The position numbers and the translations under genes are program-made. Shown here in pieces: positions 18,980 through 26,354 of a DNA stretch of 64,000 nucleotides; within the stretch, counting starts at the first letter, position 1, and the number at the start of each line of letters is the position of its first letter. The stretch comes from GCA-2794515 sp034436155 (lineage in GTDB: Bacteria; Chloroflexota; Anaerolineae; Aggregatilineales; Phototrophicaceae). The stretch is from the NCBI GenBank assembly GCA_034436155.1, contig DAOTVP010000069.1, positions 3,721 through 67,720 of the forward strand, in the 5' to 3' direction. A model generated the notes under the pieces. It ran no database searches, was not told the origin of the DNA, and saw only the letters and a list, made by a program, of their open reading frames with translations.

Positions 18980-19276
18980 ATGACCAAACGTGAAAAAAGA
19001 CTTGCCAAAATAAAGCAAAATCCCAAGGATGTCTCATTTGATGATTTAAAACTTGTTTTAGAAGATTATGGTTTTGAACTACTTCGTTCTAGTGGCAGTC
19101 ATCATTCGTTCAAAATCATTATTAATGGGGTATCTCACCTTTTTGTTGTACCATATAGAAGACCTGTGAAAGTGGTTTATGTTCGAGAAGCGTTAGATCT
19201 GATAGAACAAATTCAGACTGAAACAGCAGACGATTCAGAAGATGAGGATACTACTGATGACAACGGAAATCATTAA
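18980..19276 (+). CDS. HicA-like toxin, copy 1
   Basis: The 98-residue protein has the HicA/YcfA double-stranded-RNA-binding-like core: DLKLVLEDYGFELLRSSGSHHSF followed by basic VPYRRPVKVVYVREALDLIEQ. The GSHH histidine is the expected catalytic residue of HicA mRNA interferases. A basic extension of about 20 residues (KREKRLAKIKQNPKDVSF) precedes it and is conserved in the second copy at 58730. The C-terminus is acidic. The downstream HicB-like gene starts inside its last codons, the usual toxin-antitoxin layout. A genuine toxin activity is inferred. Confidence 0.8.
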   Translation: MTKREKRLAKIKQNPKDVSFDDLKLVLEDYGFELLRSSGSHHSFKIIINGVSHLFVVPYRRPVKVVYVREALDLIEQIQTETADDSEDEDTTDDNGNH

Positions 19277-19499
19277 AAATCTGGATTATTATTTGTCGCT
19301 ACCTTACCCAATTGAACTCATCCCCGATGAGGACGGATTTTGGTTTGCTCGCATTCCACTTTTAGAAGGGTGTATGACCAATGGCGAAAGCCGTGAGGAT
19401 GCGCTTATCATGCTGGATGATGCCAAACAATTATGGCTAGAAAGCGCAATCGAATTAGGCATGACCATTCCTGAACCACAATCACATCCTGTTAAGTAA
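19257..19499 (+). CDS. HicB-like antitoxin, copy 1
   Basis: The 80-residue protein has the HicB partial RNase H fold: YYLSLPYPIELIPDEDGFWFARIPLLEGCMTNGESREDALIMLDDAKQLWLESAIELG. It lacks a C-terminal DNA-binding domain, so autoregulation would need another factor. I choose ATG 19257; an in-frame ATG at 19242 would only add five residues. It overlaps the HicA-like gene by about 20 bases. The usual role is to bind and neutralise the HicA partner. Confidence 0.8.
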   Translation: MTTEIIKNLDYYLSLPYPIELIPDEDGFWFARIPLLEGCMTNGESREDALIMLDDAKQLWLESAIELGMTIPEPQSHPVK

Positions 19500-19701
19500 C
19501 ATCCTAAAACCCCTGTTGAACAGAATTGCTTTTTTCGGATATAATGAAGCGTGGGATTATGAATAGTCACTCATTCCCTATCATAATCCCATTTTCCGTT
19601 TATGTATTTATGGGGTTTGTGGTGCTTATGGCAGAAATGCCCCTCACAACTTTCATCCTGTGAGTTAGCATAAGTATCATGAACCCACGAGGAGCAATCT
19701 C

Positions 19702-20781
19702 ATGGCTACCATAGATTTTATATCCCGTATTATCGGTTTATTTGTATTTACTATATTAGGGGCGCGTTTCGGGAGCGATTCTGCGCCATCGCTGGAATTA
19801 CCTGCCGATGCTGGCGCGGTAATTTTTGGGTTGGTTGGGGCGTTGGTCGGTCTCATCCTCACCCCGTGGCTGACGGTGCGCCCCGTGCAGGCGGTGAATA
19901 AAACCATCCGCGAGATGCCGATACATGTGTTTTTCATCGCCATGTTGGGGGCATTCGTGGGTTTAGGCATGGGTTTGATGGTCGCCTATCCGTTGTCACT
20001 TTTGCCCTTTCCGTTAAATAACATCATGCCACCCGCCGCTTCGTTGATCGGGGGCTATATTGGGGTGACGGTATTCCGCAACCGCGCCCGCGAAATTTGG
20101 GACATCTTGTTCGAGCGTAACTCCAAGATTGCCCGCGCCGCCGCCGCCCAAGCATCACGCCAATTGTTGGTCGATACCAGCGTGTTGATTGACGGGCGTA
20201 TCGTCGAGATTGCCAAAACAGGCTTTTTGGGTGGCACGTTGCTCATCCCGCGTTTCGTCATGACCGAATTGCATCAAGTCGCCGATTCATCCGACACACT
20301 ACGGCGCAATCGGGGCAAACGGGGCTTGGTCAAGCTGAACGAATTGCAACGCAACAACATCACCCCCGTCAAGGTGATTGATGATGATATCGAAGATATT
20401 GTAGAAGTGGATAACAAACTGGTGGCGTTGGCGATTCAACTCGAAGCCTATCTGCTCACGAATGACTATCCGCTCAGCAAAGTAGCAGAGGCGCAAGGCG
20501 TGACCGTGTTGAATATGAACCTCCTCGCCAATGCGGTGCGCTCGGTCTATATCCCTGGCGAAGTTTTTTCGCTCCACATCATCCAAGAGGGGAAAGATAG
20601 CGGGCAAGGCGTGGGTTATTTGGATGACGGCACGATGGTCGTGGTCGAAAATGGCAAAGATTACATCGATCGCACCGTGCGCGTGACTGTTACCAAATTG
20701 ATTAACCGCGAGGCGGGGCGAATGATTTTCGCCGTGCCAGAGGGGATGCAAGGCAGTACCCCATCCAATACCAATGGGTAA
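19702..20781 (+). CDS. PIN and TRAM domain membrane protein (YacL-like)
   Basis: The 359-residue protein has four N-terminal membrane helices (about 8-25, 33-55, 75-100, 105-125), a PIN nuclease-like domain (about 150-270) and a C-terminal TRAM domain (about 280-345). The PIN acidic residues are visible in LLVDTSVLIDGRI, VMTELHQVADSS and LTNDYPLSKVAEAQGV. This order matches Bacillus YacL-type proteins, thought to act as membrane-tethered RNases. A strong GAGGAG ribosome binding site precedes ATG 19702. It stands alone between the HicA/HicB pair and trpS, with a repeat doublet after it. Confidence 0.9.
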   Translation: MATIDFISRIIGLFVFTILGARFGSDSAPSLELPADAGAVIFGLVGALVGLILTPWLTVRPVQAVNKTIREMPIHVFFIAMLGAFVGLGMGLMVAYPLSLLPFPLNNIMPPAASLIGGYIGVTVFRNRAREIWDILFERNSKIARAAAAQASRQLLVDTSVLIDGRIVEIAKTGFLGGTLLIPRFVMTELHQVADSSDTLRRNRGKRGLVKLNELQRNNITPVKVIDDDIEDIVEVDNKLVALAIQLEAYLLTNDYPLSKVAEAQGVTVLNMNLLANAVRSVYIPGEVFSLHIIQEGKDSGQGVGYLDDGTMVVVENGKDYIDRTVRVTVTKLINREAGRMIFAVPEGMQGSTPSNTNG

Positions 20782-20852
20782 GCACGATTTATCGGTTTCA
20801 TGTAGATTGGGATGCAAAAATGCCTGTTCATCAATAAAAATGGTATTGTCTG

Positions 20853-20949
20853 TGGACGACATACGCCCTGCGGGCTAGTCGTCCATTACACAGTATCTCA
20901 TTTTAAGGTGTCATGGCTGACTAGAGGCTAAAGCCTCATATGTCAGCCA
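20853..20949 (+). repeat. REPIN-like doublet 2
   Basis: Hairpin 1 (20853-20885): TGGACGAC-ATAC-GCCC/GGGC-TA-GTCGTCCA. Hairpin 2 (20914-20949): TGGCTGAC-TA-GAGGC/GCCTC-ATAT-GTCAGCCA. Close relative of doublets 3 and 4, in the same orientation; it precedes trpS. Confidence 0.85.
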
Positions 20950-21017
20950 CAAAAACGCACACGCATGTATGCCATCGTTATCTACAAACAAAACACATCA
21001 TAAGGAATGAGATAACC

Positions 21018-22073
21018 ATGACCACAGAAAAAAAACGGATTCTCACAGGTGATAGACCCACTGGCAAATTGCACTTGGGGCATTATGTCGGGTCGTTGAC
21101 GAATCGGGTGAAGTTGCAACATGAATACGAAAGCATTTTCATCATCGCCGATTTGCACATGCTCACCACCAAGAACACCAAAGAAGATATTGCCGAATTG
21201 GATAAAAATGTCCGTGATTTAGTCCTCGACTCGATTGCATCGGGCATCGACCCCAATATCTGCACCTTCTATCTGCAATCGGCAATCCCCGAAATGCACG
21301 AAATTTATACCCTGTTGCAAAATCTCGTCACCGTACCGCGCCTAGAGCGCATCCCCAGCCTCAAAGATATGGCACGCGCCGCCAACATCGAAATGCCTTT
21401 CGGATTATTGGGCTACCCCGTGTTGCAATCGGCTGATATTTTGCATGTGAAGGCGCACCTTGTCCCTGTCGGCAAAGATAACATCGCCCATGTCGAAATC
21501 ACCCGCGAAATCGCCCGTCGTTTTAATTATCTGTATGGCGAGGTGTTCCCCGAACCCGAAGGCTTGGTCGGCGAAATTCCGACATTGGTCGGCACAGACG
21601 GGCAAGCCAAAATGAGCAAAAGCCTGAACAACGCCATTTTCTTATCCGATGACCCGAAAACGGTGGAGAAAAAGGTGCGTGGCATGTTCACCGACCCCAA
21701 TCGTGTCCGCGCCGATATCCCTGGCACCGTAGAGGGCAACCCTGTGTTCATCTATCACGATGCCTTCAACCCGAATCTCGCCGAAGTCGAAGACCTCAAA
21801 GCCCGTTACCGCGAAGGGACTGTCACCGATGTCGAGGTCAAAGAAAAATTGACCATCGCCATCAACAATTTCCTCGCGCCCATTCACGCCCGCCGTGAAC
21901 AATATATGGAGACGGGTCTGGTGGATGAAATCATCGTCTCTGGCACAGAAAAAATCCGCGACATCACGCGCAATACGTTGTTCGAGATGAAAAAGGCGAT
22001 GGGATTATCGGGCGTATGGAACAGACTGCGCCGTAAAGCAGAAGACCGCGCCAAGAAAAAAGAGAAGGCATGA
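21018..22073 (+). CDS. trpS: tryptophanyl-tRNA synthetase
   Basis: The 351-residue protein is a class I aminoacyl-tRNA synthetase. GDRPTGKLHLGHYVGSL holds the HIGH-type motif and AKMSKSLNNAIFL the KMSKS loop. Between them are the tryptophan-type FYLQSAIPEMHE and QSADILHVKAHLVPVGKDN segments. It charges tRNA-Trp in the cytosol. I place the start at ATG 21018, giving MTTEKKRILTGDRPTG; the frame stays open to 20940, but that would add 26 residues that overlap a repeat. AAGGA lies upstream of the chosen start. The C-terminus is lysine-rich. Both flanks carry nearly identical repeat doublets. Confidence 0.95.
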   Translation: MTTEKKRILTGDRPTGKLHLGHYVGSLTNRVKLQHEYESIFIIADLHMLTTKNTKEDIAELDKNVRDLVLDSIASGIDPNICTFYLQSAIPEMHEIYTLLQNLVTVPRLERIPSLKDMARAANIEMPFGLLGYPVLQSADILHVKAHLVPVGKDNIAHVEITREIARRFNYLYGEVFPEPEGLVGEIPTLVGTDGQAKMSKSLNNAIFLSDDPKTVEKKVRGMFTDPNRVRADIPGTVEGNPVFIYHDAFNPNLAEVEDLKARYREGTVTDVEVKEKLTIAINNFLAPIHARREQYMETGLVDEIIVSGTEKIRDITRNTLFEMKKAMGLSGVWNRLRRKAEDRAKKKEKA

Positions 22074-22090
22074 CCCCAAATCAATAGCGG

Positions 22091-22188
22091 TGGACGACAT
22101 ACACGCTTCGCGCTAGTCGTCCATTACACATAGCCCAGTTTTAGGGGTGTAATGGCTGACTAGAGGCTTTAGCCTCGTATGTCAGCCA
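22091..22188 (+). repeat. REPIN-like doublet 3
   Basis: Hairpin 1 (22091-22123) has outer arms TGGACGAC/GTCGTCCA and an inner CGC-TTC-GCG stem; hairpin 2 (22153-22188) has TGGCTGAC/GTCAGCCA. The linker adds a third possible stem, CCATTACAC (22121-22129) with GTGTAATGG (22147-22155). It is nearly identical to doublet 4 apart from the inner stem of hairpin 1. Confidence 0.88.
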
Positions 22189-22228
22189 CACAACGTTAAA
22201 AACTAGGTGGCTTTAGGGCAAAAAATGA

Positions 22229-22251
22229 GCCAGAGGCTTTGAGCCTCTGGC
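22229..22251 (+). repeat. 23-base hairpin with GCT-TTG-AGC core
   Basis: Arms GCCAGAGGCT and AGCCTCTGGC flank TTG in a perfect 10-bp stem. It ends 25 bases before the restriction-modification start codon. Half of it recurs in inverted form at both ends of the element at 25722-25991. Confidence 0.75.
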
Positions 22252-22276
22252 GACAAATCTCAGAGGCATACACACG

Positions 22277-25200
22277 ATGGACGATGCACAAAAACAACTC
22301 AGACGCGCCAAATTACAAGCTCTCATCGAGAAATACCACGAGGCGATGAAGGGCGATGGCTTATTGTTCTCTGAACGCGATGTGATTGAGCAATTCATCC
22401 GCCCCTTTTTGGGCGATGTGTTGGGCTTCCCCGTAGATGACCCCACCCGTTACCGCACCGAAGTCCGCACCAGCACAGGCAGACCCGATATTGTCGTGTA
22501 TCCCGATAACGGGCAGAACATCTTCATCGAAGCCAAACGCTTCGGCAGGATTAGCAAACTCAGCATTGCCCGCAAGCAACTCAACGCCGTCAAACCGCAT
22601 CAACTCTGGTTGCCCGGTATGGCGAAAGACCGCATCTACGAGGAACAACAAGCCATCAATTACGCCTTCGAGACGGGCGGAAAGTGGGCAATCCTCACCA
22701 ATTTCGAGACGCTACGCCTGTTCAATGCCCGCCGAGATTGGCTGATTTTATCGTTTGACGGGCCCGATACCTACATCCAAGACTTCGATTTCCTCATGAA
22801 ATTGTCGTATGAAGCCATTCTGGAAGGCAGTTTGGATGAACTCGATGGCACGCGCTATCGATTGGATATTGATGAAGATTATCTGGCGTTCATCAACGAA
22901 TGGCGCGAAAAATTGGGGCGGGATTTGCTCCAAAATCGCGCCAAAAATACGTGGCTTTTCACCGATAATAAAGCCGATGCCAACATGCTCCGCGAGGTGG
23001 TGCAACGCTTTATCGACCGTCTGGTGGTGATTCGGTTCGCAGAAGACCATTTCGTCATCCCACCCACCCTAGAGGGCATTTTTAATCTGGGACAGACCAA
23101 TATTTATGTGATTTTGCAAAATATCTTGCACGATTTTTTCAGCGAATTTGATAAGCACCATAATTCGGCGCTCTTCGCCCAACATCTGACCGACCAAGCG
23201 CACTTCAGCCAAAAGACCATCCTCGACTTTTTGGGATTTTTGAACAACGCCCGTTACCGCGCCATGCCCGCCGATATTTTGGGCAACACCTATGAGCAAT
23301 ATCTCGGCAAGCGCCTCACAATTGAAGACGGCGACATTTTCACCCGCGATAACCTCGAAACGCGCAAAAAACAGGGCAGTTATTACACCCCTCAGCCGAT
23401 GGTGCAATTTTTAGTCGACCGCACGCTAGGGCGCTATTTATACGCCACCCAAGACGGCACGCCCGACGGCATCCCCCTGCCCGACCAGACGCGAAAAACA
23501 TCCTCAGACATCATCGATTTGACCATCATCGATTGTGCATCGGGCAGTGGCTCGTTCTTGATTTACGCCTATCAGGTGTTGGCGACTTTTTATCAAGCCG
23601 AGATAAAACGCCTCGAAGCCCTGTACGAATCGCGCAGTTTGGAACTGCATCAACAACAGTTATCCAAAGTGGATATTCAACTCGAACTCATCCCCATCAA
23701 AGCTGAATTGGAGCGCATCCGCCAATATCCGCGCCTCATCCTCGAAAAACATATCTACGGCGTGGATTTAGACCCGCAAGCGGCAGAAGTGGCGGTCGTC
23801 AATTTGATGATGCGGGCGTTGGAGGGGCAAACCAAAAATGCCACCCACGCCGATAAGCGCCTGCCCTTGCTCCTGAATCAAAATATCAAGGTCGGCAACG
23901 GCTTGGTGGGCGTGTTGCCCCACGAAATCGCGCCCGAACATCACGCCACGATCGCCCAACTCATCGCCTTGCGTGCCGAATTGCTCACACTTGGGCATGG
24001 CGCACGCCATGATGCGGTTGTGACCGAAATTGAGGCGCTCACCGCGGCATTGCGCGGGCATTATCACCAAACTTTCGCGCCCCATTTTGCCGATTTACCC
24101 CGCGCCAACCCGTTTCATTGGGGGGTCGAATTTCCAGAGGTGTTCTTCAACGCCGATGGCACACCGAAGCCCGATGGCGGATTCACCATCATCATCGGCA
24201 ACCCGCCGTGGGAGATTGTCAAACCCGATTTGCGCGAATTTTATGCCCAATACGATCCCAAAATTGAGCATGGGTATAAACGCGCCCAAGTCGAGAAGAT
24301 CATCGCCGATTTGAATCATCAACATCCCGAATATCTGGCAGAATACACCGCCAGCACGCACCATATCGAGCAGACCGCGGCGTATATCCGCCAATCGCCT
24401 CATTTTACGCATCAGGGCAAAGGCGACCCCGCCACGCATAAAATGTTCGTGGAACGGGCATGGTCGTTGTTGCGTCCCGATGGATTTTTGGGCTACGTTG
24501 TGCCGAGTGGCATTTATAGCGATTTAGGCACCAAAGAATTGCGCCAAATGCTATTCGATCACGGGCGCGTCATCGTCATGGCGGGGTTATCCAATGTGCG
24601 CGGGGCGTTCCCGTCGATTGATTCACGCTTCAAATTCACATTATTCGCCGTCCAAAAAGGCGGAAAAACCACCTCGTTCCCCGTCACCTTCCGCATTGGA
24701 TACGAGGATTACCCGCCCCTGCGCGACGATTTTGACCGTGATGATGTGTTGCGGGCGGTGTTGTATGATAAACAAGCCTATTTCGAGATGACCATCCCCA
24801 CAATTAAACGCTTTAGCCCCGATACGCTCAGTTTGATGGAATTCAAATCGGCGGATGCTTATCGGCGGGCGGATAAATTGTATGCCAACCATCCGCGCTT
24901 GGGCGACATCCTTGAGGGTATATGGAACTTAAAATTTGCCCGTGAATTTGATATGACCAACGACCGCCACCTGTTTGAAGAGAGTGAGATAGATAGCACA
25001 GGGGCAAAACGCCTGCCGTTGTATGAGGGCAAGATGATTCATCAATTCGATGCCTTTTTTGCCCAACCGCAATATTGGGTGGATGAAAAACGGGGCGCGG
25101 AGCGCCTGAAAAATAAGACGGGTACTGGGTATCGGGAATATCGGTTGGCATTTCGAGATATTGCCGCAAGTACAAATGAACGTACTCTTATCAGTACAAT

Positions 25201-25711
25201 TCTACCTAAAAATGTATTTGCCAATAATAAAGTACCCCTCATCTATATATCCGATAGCCCCAATAATCATCAGACGATGTTATATGTCTGTGGGGTGTTG
25301 AATAGTTATGTGATGGATTTTCTCATCCGTCAAAAAGTTTCGACATCCCTTAATTTTTTCTATATGTACACGCTCCCCATGCCCCGCATAGACGAGACGC
25401 ACCCCTTATTTAAGCCGATTGTGGGACGGGTGGCGCAATTGGTATGTACGCGCCCCGAATTTGACGATTTATGGGCAAGTTTGGGCGATTGGGTGTCGGA
25501 TTTGCCCCGCGCAACCGAAGCGCCCTTGCGCGAGGTGGTTCGGGCAGAATTGGATGCGTTGGTGGCGCATTTGTATGGGTTAGCCCATTTTGAATACGAT
25601 GCGTTGCTACGGACGTTCCCGTTGGTGTTCCCCAACACGCCAGAGGGGAATACCGCCCGCGAAAAATATGCGGGGATGTATGTGAGTATGAAGAATCGGC
25701 TGGGGTTGTAG
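22277..25711 (+). CDS. single-chain type IIG-like restriction-modification enzyme
   Basis: The 1144-residue protein joins a nuclease and an adenine methyltransferase. The N-terminal domain (about 30-180) has a PD-(D/E)xK site: Asp71 in GRPDIVVY and Glu85/Lys87 in FIEAKRF. The methyltransferase shows the SAM-binding motif DCASGSGSFLIYAY (about 420) and the catalytic motif GNPPWEIV (about 643), followed by a probable target-recognition region (about 830-1050). Coiled-coil-like helices lie in between. This is the layout of Eco57I/type IIG enzymes, which cut and methylate with one polypeptide. No separate specificity gene is nearby. The gene stands alone and is bracketed by repeats on both sides, pointing to acquisition as a cassette. 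Confidence 0.88.
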   Translation: MDDAQKQLRRAKLQALIEKYHEAMKGDGLLFSERDVIEQFIRPFLGDVLGFPVDDPTRYRTEVRTSTGRPDIVVYPDNGQNIFIEAKRFGRISKLSIARKQLNAVKPHQLWLPGMAKDRIYEEQQAINYAFETGGKWAILTNFETLRLFNARRDWLILSFDGPDTYIQDFDFLMKLSYEAILEGSLDELDGTRYRLDIDEDYLAFINEWREKLGRDLLQNRAKNTWLFTDNKADANMLREVVQRFIDRLVVIRFAEDHFVIPPTLEGIFNLGQTNIYVILQNILHDFFSEFDKHHNSALFAQHLTDQAHFSQKTILDFLGFLNNARYRAMPADILGNTYEQYLGKRLTIEDGDIFTRDNLETRKKQGSYYTPQPMVQFLVDRTLGRYLYATQDGTPDGIPLPDQTRKTSSDIIDLTIIDCASGSGSFLIYAYQVLATFYQAEIKRLEALYESRSLELHQQQLSKVDIQLELIPIKAELERIRQYPRLILEKHIYGVDLDPQAAEVAVVNLMMRALEGQTKNATHADKRLPLLLNQNIKVGNGLVGVLPHEIAPEHHATIAQLIALRAELLTLGHGARHDAVVTEIEALTAALRGHYHQTFAPHFADLPRANPFHWGVEFPEVFFNADGTPKPDGGFTIIIGNPPWEIVKPDLREFYAQYDPKIEHGYKRAQVEKIIADLNHQHPEYLAEYTASTHHIEQTAAYIRQSPHFTHQGKGDPATHKMFVERAWSLLRPDGFLGYVVPSGIYSDLGTKELRQMLFDHGRVIVMAGLSNVRGAFPSIDSRFKFTLFAVQKGGKTTSFPVTFRIGYEDYPPLRDDFDRDDVLRAVLYDKQAYFEMTIPTIKRFSPDTLSLMEFKSADAYRRADKLYANHPRLGDILEGIWNLKFAREFDMTNDRHLFEESEIDSTGAKRLPLYEGKMIHQFDAFFAQPQYWVDEKRGAERLKNKTGTGYREYRLAFRDIAASTNERTLISTILPKNVFANNKVPLIYISDSPNNHQTMLYVCGVLNSYVMDFLIRQKVSTSLNFFYMYTLPMPRIDETHPLFKPIVGRVAQLVCTRPEFDDLWASLGDWVSDLPRATEAPLREVVRAELDALVAHLYGLAHFEYDALLRTFPLVFPNTPEGNTAREKYAGMYVSMKNRLGL

Positions 25712-25721
25712 TTTTCGCTCA

Positions 25722-25991
25722 CCAGAGGCTCAAAGCCCAATACTGTTAAGATAAGGGTGAAATCACCTTTTTCCGCTAGGCGCTGAAGCACCTCGCTATT
25801 TGACCGAAGCCCCGTAAACGGGGCTGATACACCCAGATTCATGGGTAAAATGGTCTTAAAAATCTAAAATCACCATCGAAATTGGCTTGACAGCCCGATT
25901 TATCGGGCTTCGGAAAGGCTAGACAGGTGCTTGAGCGCCTGTCGATAAAATCGCTAACTTAACTTAACGGTATTGGGCTCAAAGCCTCTGG
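25722..25991. repeat. 270-bp element bounded by imperfect inverted repeats
   Basis: The left end 25722-25750 and the right end 25963-25991 are reverse complements at about 25 of 29 positions; three of the mismatches are the CAA/TTG core. The ends read CCAGAGGCT-core-AGCCCAATAC inward. The inside is non-coding and hairpin-rich. No target-site duplication is clear. It starts 11 bases after the restriction-modification stop. Confidence 0.6.
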
Positions 25992-26050
25992 CTATTCGCA
26001 TTTTGGAAGCCCCATAATGCAGGTTAGTAAATAAGGGCGGTGTATAGCGG

Positions 26051-26148
26051 TGGACGACATACGCCCTACGGGCTAGTCGTCCATTACACATAGCCAGTTT
26101 TAGGGGGTGTAATGGCTGACTAGAGGCGTTAGCCTCGTATGTCAGCCA
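26051..26148 (+). repeat. REPIN-like doublet 4
   Basis: Hairpin 1 (26051-26083): TGGACGAC-ATAC-GCCC/GGGC-TA-GTCGTCCA. Hairpin 2 (26113-26148): TGGCTGAC-TA-GAGGC/GCCTC-GTAT-GTCAGCCA. CCATTACAC (26081-26089) can pair with GTGTAATGG (26107-26115). Direct repeat of doublet 3 across the restriction-modification gene. Confidence 0.88.
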
Positions 26149-26209
26149 CAAAAATATACACCGTATTAAAAAAACTAACCTGCATTAGGATGCTTTTACA
26201 CCTGCGTTA

Positions 26210-26232
26210 GCCTGTGGCTTTGAGTCACAGGC
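26210..26232 (+). repeat. 23-base hairpin with GCT-TTG-AG core
   Basis: Arms GCCTGTGGCT and AGTCACAGGC flank TTG, with one G-T pair. Third member of the set at 4790-4812 and 22229-22251. Confidence 0.65.
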
Positions 26233-26354
26233 GGAAAAAGTTCAAAAAAAATTCCCCCTATTTCCTTAACATAGCTCTGCTAAAATGGGTTGTCGCATAA
26301 AAATCAATCAACCTATCACCAACAATCATCCAAGAGTTAAGGAAGAACAAATCT

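Larger units (their letters stand above)
25712..26354. other. repeat-rich intergenic region
   Basis: No gene is seen in these 643 bases. From left to right they hold an inverted-repeat-bounded element (25722-25991), REPIN-like doublet 4 (26051-26148), a 23-base hairpin (26210-26232) and then the typA leader, with TAAAAT near 26280 as a possible -10 and GGAAG before the typA start. Inside the first element are further stems, such as AGCCCCG/CGGGGCT near 25808-25826 and AGCCCGA/TCGGGCT near 25891-25911. Confidence 0.6.

Noticed and set aside
20940..21017. Upstream extension of trpS
   Set aside because: It would start inside hairpin 2 of doublet 2 and add 26 residues not seen in the family; ATG 21018 gives a normal TrpS N-terminus.
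24095..24439. Minus-strand ORF inside the restriction-modification gene
   Set aside because: It overlaps the catalytic NPPW region, has no ribosome binding site and no recognisable domain.
20853..26148. CRISPR-like array from repeated segments
   Set aside because: The copies are about 100 bases, palindromic, far apart and separated by full genes rather than short spacers.
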